Part shown: piece after piece, positions 60,721 through 64,000 of the stretch
Position numbering within the stretch: position 1 is the stretch's first letter
How the letters are laid out: each line of letters opens with the position of its first letter
DNA from: Nitrososphaeraceae archaeon
GTDB lineage: Archaea; Thermoproteota; Nitrososphaeria; Nitrososphaerales; Nitrososphaeraceae
Direction: 5' to 3'
Length of the DNA stretch: 64,000 bases
Assembly (NCBI GenBank): GCA_021325295.1
Contig: JAJPHM010000024.1
Span: 1 to 64,000 of the forward strand
Translations under genes and position numbers: made by a program
The notes under the pieces: model-generated
Databases searched by the model: none
Told to the model about the DNA's origin: nothing
The model's input: the letters and a program-made list of their open reading frames with translations, nothing else

Positions 60721-61238
60721 GTATTTGTTAAAAAGACGATAAAATATGTAAGAGTTATATCACTTCTTGACAGCGATGCAACCTTTTATTCAGACCTGAT
60801 GAATGTCATGCTGGGCAGGGCAGAAGGGTCCGAGGACCTCTGATGCTATATAACAAAAATGATCTCTTTCCAAGATTATCGGTTTTAACAAATGGAATGC
60901 AACAATGCTTTGTCAAGATGACATGTGAAAACGGCGCACAGTATTGTATGATATCCATGCGAATGATCGCAGGTCTGCAGAGCTATGTGAAGCAGATCTG
61001 AAATTCAATTCCTGCTCCGCCCAATTGCAGCCAGGGCTGTGCTATAAAAGATCAAAATGAAAGCTTGAACCCTGAAAAGAGAGAGTTATCAATGCAATCC
61101 GATAGAGACTATGGCAGTATTCAACAATCTACAATATGGAAAAACGTTGCTCTGGCTGGCTACCCGGAGAATCAAGGAATGTAAGCTGTAGGCCTGATGT
61201 CAGTCGCTGAACATGGCTGCCTGAGTTGTATATAGCAG
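60721..61238. other. 518-base gap without a convincing gene
   Basis: Contains the cdc48 promoter at its left and TATA-like runs GCTATATAAC (about 60846) and CTATAAAAG (about 61041). Two tiny frames (34 codons near 60897, 30 codons near 61096) do not have well-placed promoters. No tRNA fold found. Possibly a long leader or regulatory region for the membrane-protein gene that follows. Confidence 0.4.
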
Positions 61239-61895
61239 TTGCCCGACAGAGGCATAGCAGAAGTCTTAATTACCTCCATTCTGCATACTGCGGTTGTACT
61301 GCTTTACTCGTTAACAACTCAGTTCACGGTGCTTCATGAGCTCTATATTATCACCTTTTCAATATTCTATGGAGTAATGTTGCATACGTTGAAAGGTATC
61401 CGCGCCTTTGATACCTCATCAGCCTTTACTGGAAATGCAAAGCCTCTAAGACGCTTTGTGCTATCTATTGTTTTCCTAAATTTCTTGCCATTTATTCATT
61501 TTAGCATGATACTCCTCTATTTGCTTCAAAATCTGGAATTGAGCATTTACTCCATATTGGTGGTATTTGGCCTGTCGATTGGAATTTTTGGATTTGATAA
61601 AATATTCCATGCTATCTTATCGCGATACAGAAATTCTTTGTATACTACTAGCGAATTAGAATCTATCCTGAGAAACTATGACAATGCAGGCAGGAAATTT
61701 TCATTCCACTATCTTCAGAACCTTGTTCCAGGCTTGCTGTATATTTTTGTGCCATTGGGATTTCTCATTTATGGATTTAACTGGATCATAGGCGTCGTTA
61801 TTATAGTTGCCTCCATCGTTGCTGGGTTTGTAACCTGGTACCGTTGGAAGGGAACAATGATAACACCCAAAGTGGATGAGCGGCCTAGTATTTAA
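61239..61895 (+). CDS. Multi-pass membrane protein, unknown
   Basis: 218 residues with about six hydrophobic helices, among them LITSILHTAVVLLYSLTTQF, FVLSIVFLNFLPFIHFSMIL, LSIYSILVVFGLSIGIFGFD and WIIGVVIIVASIVAGFVTWY. Loops are short and basic. TTG start at 61239. No family recognised; it could be a small transporter or sensor. Neighbours give no clue. Confidence 0.6.
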   Translation: MPDRGIAEVLITSILHTAVVLLYSLTTQFTVLHELYIITFSIFYGVMLHTLKGIRAFDTSSAFTGNAKPLRRFVLSIVFLNFLPFIHFSMILLYLLQNLELSIYSILVVFGLSIGIFGFDKIFHAILSRYRNSLYTTSELESILRNYDNAGRKFSFHYLQNLVPGLLYIFVPLGFLIYGFNWIIGVVIIVASIVAGFVTWYRWKGTMITPKVDERPSI

Positions 61896-62539
61896 TGGCG
61901 ATATTGAAGATGCTATTTTGTCATTAGTAGAGCAAAAGAAAATGTTGCTCATTTTCGTTCTTTGTTTTTCTCTGGCAATATCTCGCCTCGATGAGCCTCT
62001 GCTGTGCTTTTTGAAATGCTATTCCCAATTCTGGCCATCTTCTGATTTTGTAGCAAACTTTCCCTCAACCAAATCAGTATGGATTGATTTAGGCGAGTCG
62101 AAAATAATAGAACTGGTACTAGTTAGCTAACACTCCATTTTCCCAATTAGTTTTGAAGACTTGGTCATATTGTCAAGATTCAAGTATCAAACCTGCATCT
62201 AGTCATTTGGCAGCATCCAATACGGCTTCATGAACAGCAACCTGTATTGCTTCAACAGCAACAACAGAAGCTTGGTAGAGACAAAAGCGGCATGTGTTCT
62301 TTCATCTCTAGCCGCTCGCCTGAATGGTAAAATTACCAACCAAATTCGAACAACCCGGAAATCCTATCACACCTTTCTGAGCATCACGGTTAGTGAACAG
62401 AATAAAATCCTGCAGAGTCAGTAGATGCCAATCTATTGCACAGGAGCATTGACGTATGTGCTGACCTAAAGCCAGCTGAATTGACCGAACAATCTTAGAT
62501 CATGTCTATATGCGATAGGGAAGCGCAGGTAGCAGACAG
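61896..62539. other. 644-base gap without a convincing gene
   Basis: AT-rich. Short frames on both strands (for example 61876-62130 and 62230-62424) have neither a good promoter nor protein-like composition. No tRNA, repeat or hairpin terminator stands out. The right end carries the start region of the Asp-box protein. Confidence 0.4.
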
Positions 62540-64000
62540 TTGTTGGATAAAATCAATAATCTTCTTAATTCAAAGACCATTCTTATCTCAACAATCATCA
62601 CATTCGCAATTTTGTTGGCTGCCAGCTCAATTATTGGTGTTGCATTGGCAGCTGGTCAGCTGTCAGGTCAAACTCGTATAGTTGCTTCAGCGGATAATAT
62701 GTCAAACAATTCCTCGATATCAGTCGGTATCTATACAAATCCTCGGCTAGCCTTTTCGGACAATACTAATCATACATTTGTAATCTGGAGTGAAATCAAG
62801 TCAACAACACTAATATCGCGCAATCAAAATGTTCAAGGTCCTGTTGCTGTAAACCATACCTCCAATCTTTACTACCGCATGAGCGGAGACAACGGCAAGA
62901 CCTTTGGCAAAACGATTTCACTTGGAAATTTTTCTGCGGGAGAAGTTACGGGCCCAGCCGTGGCATCTGAAGAAAATGGGACAAATGCATATGCTGCGTG
63001 GGCTGCTAATACGACTGACAATGACTATCAGCTGTATTTCACCCGAACATCGGCTGATGCCTCTAGCTTTGAGCATCCTGTCTTGATAACCAAAGATTAC
63101 TTTCCAATTTCCAGTCATACCGGGAACAGGTCTTCAGTTCTGTCAGGAATAATAGAACCACAGATCATCGCATCCAGTGGCAACCGTGTATTTCTGTTGT
63201 GGAGCGATGAAACCTCGAAAATTACTTATTCGAACAAAGCATTGCCTTCAAATCACTCGATCTTTCCACCCAGCTTTTCTGGGACAATCATAAGTAATGG
63301 ATCTCTACAAACACCACAAAGTTCTCTGAACCAGCAGCTTCAGTATGCTCCTCCATCATACGAAACCTCAATCCAGACTTATTTCGTTTCAAGCAACGAT
63401 GGAGGCAAGACATTTTCCACTAAACTGAGCATATTCAACCAGACTTCAAGTTCAAATGGAACTGCAGCTCAGGTGGCGATTCCTCCAAGATTAGCCGCGT
63501 CTGGAAGCAATGTCTACATCGTTTCGACTCTATCTAGGGGAGATGATATTCATCACTCTCAGATTATTCTCACAAAGAGCCAAGATGCTGGAAAAACATT
63601 TGAAAAATCGCAAATAGCCATTCCAGGCTATGATAATACAAATGAAGCCGTACGCTGGGCTGTTCCTTATGCCGCCGCAGGCGCGAGCGGTAATGACAGC
63701 AAATCGCTTTACATTGCTGCAATGATCTCTGAAAATATCAGCAAAGGCGCATCTACAACGAATAACATCCCAACCTTTCCCTTGCTGCCAGCAATCTACT
63801 CTCAGATGCGGTTCCATTACATAATAATGCACAGCACCGACGGAGGTGTAACCTTTGGAAACCCTATTGAAATTTCAAATGAGACCATAGTTCAGGGATT
63901 TCCGGCTATCGATGTATCATCTGATGGCTCACACGCATATGTTGCTAGAATTGACGCAGGAAATGTCAGTTCCCGTTTGCAAGGTTATCCTTTCTCTCTA
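62540..64000 (+). CDS. Exported Asp-box (BNR) repeat protein, 3' end outside window
   Basis: The frame runs open from TTG 62540 (or the next codon, TTG 62543) to the right edge, about 486 codons. A signal peptide (TILISTIITFAILLAASSIIG) is followed by repeated Asp boxes of the form S-x-D-x-G-x-T-F: MSGDNGKTFGK, SSNDGGKTFSTK, KSQDAGKTFEK and HSTDGGVTFGN. These are the blades of a sialidase/BNR beta-propeller. Catalytic residues of true sialidases cannot be judged, and many archaeal members are only surface adhesin-like propellers. No ATG start exists between the stop at 62516 and the signal peptide. Confidence 0.8.
   Translation, partial: MLDKINNLLNSKTILISTIITFAILLAASSIIGVALAAGQLSGQTRIVASADNMSNNSSISVGIYTNPRLAFSDNTNHTFVIWSEIKSTTLISRNQNVQGPVAVNHTSNLYYRMSGDNGKTFGKTISLGNFSAGEVTGPAVASEENGTNAYAAWAANTTDNDYQLYFTRTSADASSFEHPVLITKDYFPISSHTGNRSSVLSGIIEPQIIASSGNRVFLLWSDETSKITYSNKALPSNHSIFPPSFSGTIISNGSLQTPQSSLNQQLQYAPPSYETSIQTYFVSSNDGGKTFSTKLSIFNQTSSSNGTAAQVAIPPRLAASGSNVYIVSTLSRGDDIHHSQIILTKSQDAGKTFEKSQIAIPGYDNTNEAVRWAVPYAAAGASGNDSKSLYIAAMISENISKGASTTNNIPTFPLLPAIYSQMRFHYIIMHSTDGGVTFGNPIEISNETIVQGFPAIDVSSDGSHAYVARIDAGNVSSRLQGYPFSL

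Noticed and set aside
60790-60845. Possible C/D box RNA (CTGATGA ... CTGA)
   Set aside because: Box spacing and a terminal stem do not fit, and D'/C' boxes are missing.
61876-62424. Small frames at 61876-62130 and 62230-62424
   Set aside because: No promoter, overlap with the preceding gene in one case, and no domain-like composition.
1-64000. CRISPR arrays, rRNA genes, provirus structural genes
   Set aside because: No regularly spaced repeats, rRNA cores or capsid/terminase-like frames were seen.

Overview
The window is a 64 kb piece of an archaeal chromosome, most probably an ammonia-oxidising Nitrososphaera-type thaumarchaeote (Nitrososphaeria). Signs for this are two TFB-type transcription factors, two Cdc48/VAT AAA ATPases, an archaeal RNase P RNA, a tRNA-Trp split by introns, the complete coenzyme F420 set (cofG, cofH, cofE, cofD, cofC), an archaeal Thi4, Sec61-beta, SUI1, Tsr3 and Nip7, a single-domain parvulin, and many short C2H2-finger proteins. 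Many genes have a TATA-like box about 25-35 bases before the start codon and no leader. A few (hsp20, the first cdc48, the second tfb) carry a GGTGAT-type Shine-Dalgarno instead. Species assignment is inference; no marker rRNA or amo gene lies here. No CRISPR array or rRNA was seen.

Layout. 0-4.6 kb: end of a surface protein with a PEF-type sorting tail, tRNA-Trp with two introns, a secreted protein, a membrane-anchored winged-helix protein, TFB and a stand-alone Lrp/AsnC sensor domain. 4.8-16 kb: cofG-cofH, a membrane glycosyltransferase, an SRPBCC protein, an ACT-like protein, hsp20, cdc48, a HAD phosphatase, cofE, a TusA-like protein and cysteine synthase. 16-24 kb: thioredoxin reductase, Thi4, inositol-phosphate synthase, zinc-finger proteins, an XPB-like helicase, Tsr3 and RNase P RNA. 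24.6-35.6 kb: an rRNA/tRNA m5C methyltransferase, Nip7-like PUA protein, cofD, cofC, a wHTH-nuclease, DUF2070, Sec61-beta, SUI1 and a second TFB.

35.7-39.5 kb is the accessory part: a mobile segment with a SWIM-finger/DDE transposase, a divergent three-gene operon headed by a ribbon-helix-helix protein, two further orphan genes, a decayed second transposase, a 54-bp inverted repeat and a 16-bp direct repeat. No function can be given to its cargo.

39.8-52 kb: lipid kinase, folD with 5-formyl-THF cyclo-ligase, purD, a LEA/KGG-repeat stress protein, a SWIM-finger protein, phosphoesterase, HD hydrolase, a Ser/Thr-rich secreted protein, parvulin and an FkbM methyltransferase. 52-58 kb: a broken membrane gene and an overlapping molybdenum-cofactor operon moeA-moaA-moaD-moaE-moaCB. 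58-64 kb: second cdc48, a membrane protein, and the start of an Asp-box (sialidase-like propeller) exported protein that runs off the window.

How the genes fit together: F420 and molybdenum cofactor are built side by side with one-carbon (FolD, cyclo-ligase), purine (PurD), sulfur (TusA, CysK) and thiazole (Thi4) metabolism. A second group serves ribosome and RNA maturation (Tsr3, Nip7, NSUN, RNase P RNA, SUI1). Several tiny genes of 26-59 codons are proposed here from promoter position plus reading frame.
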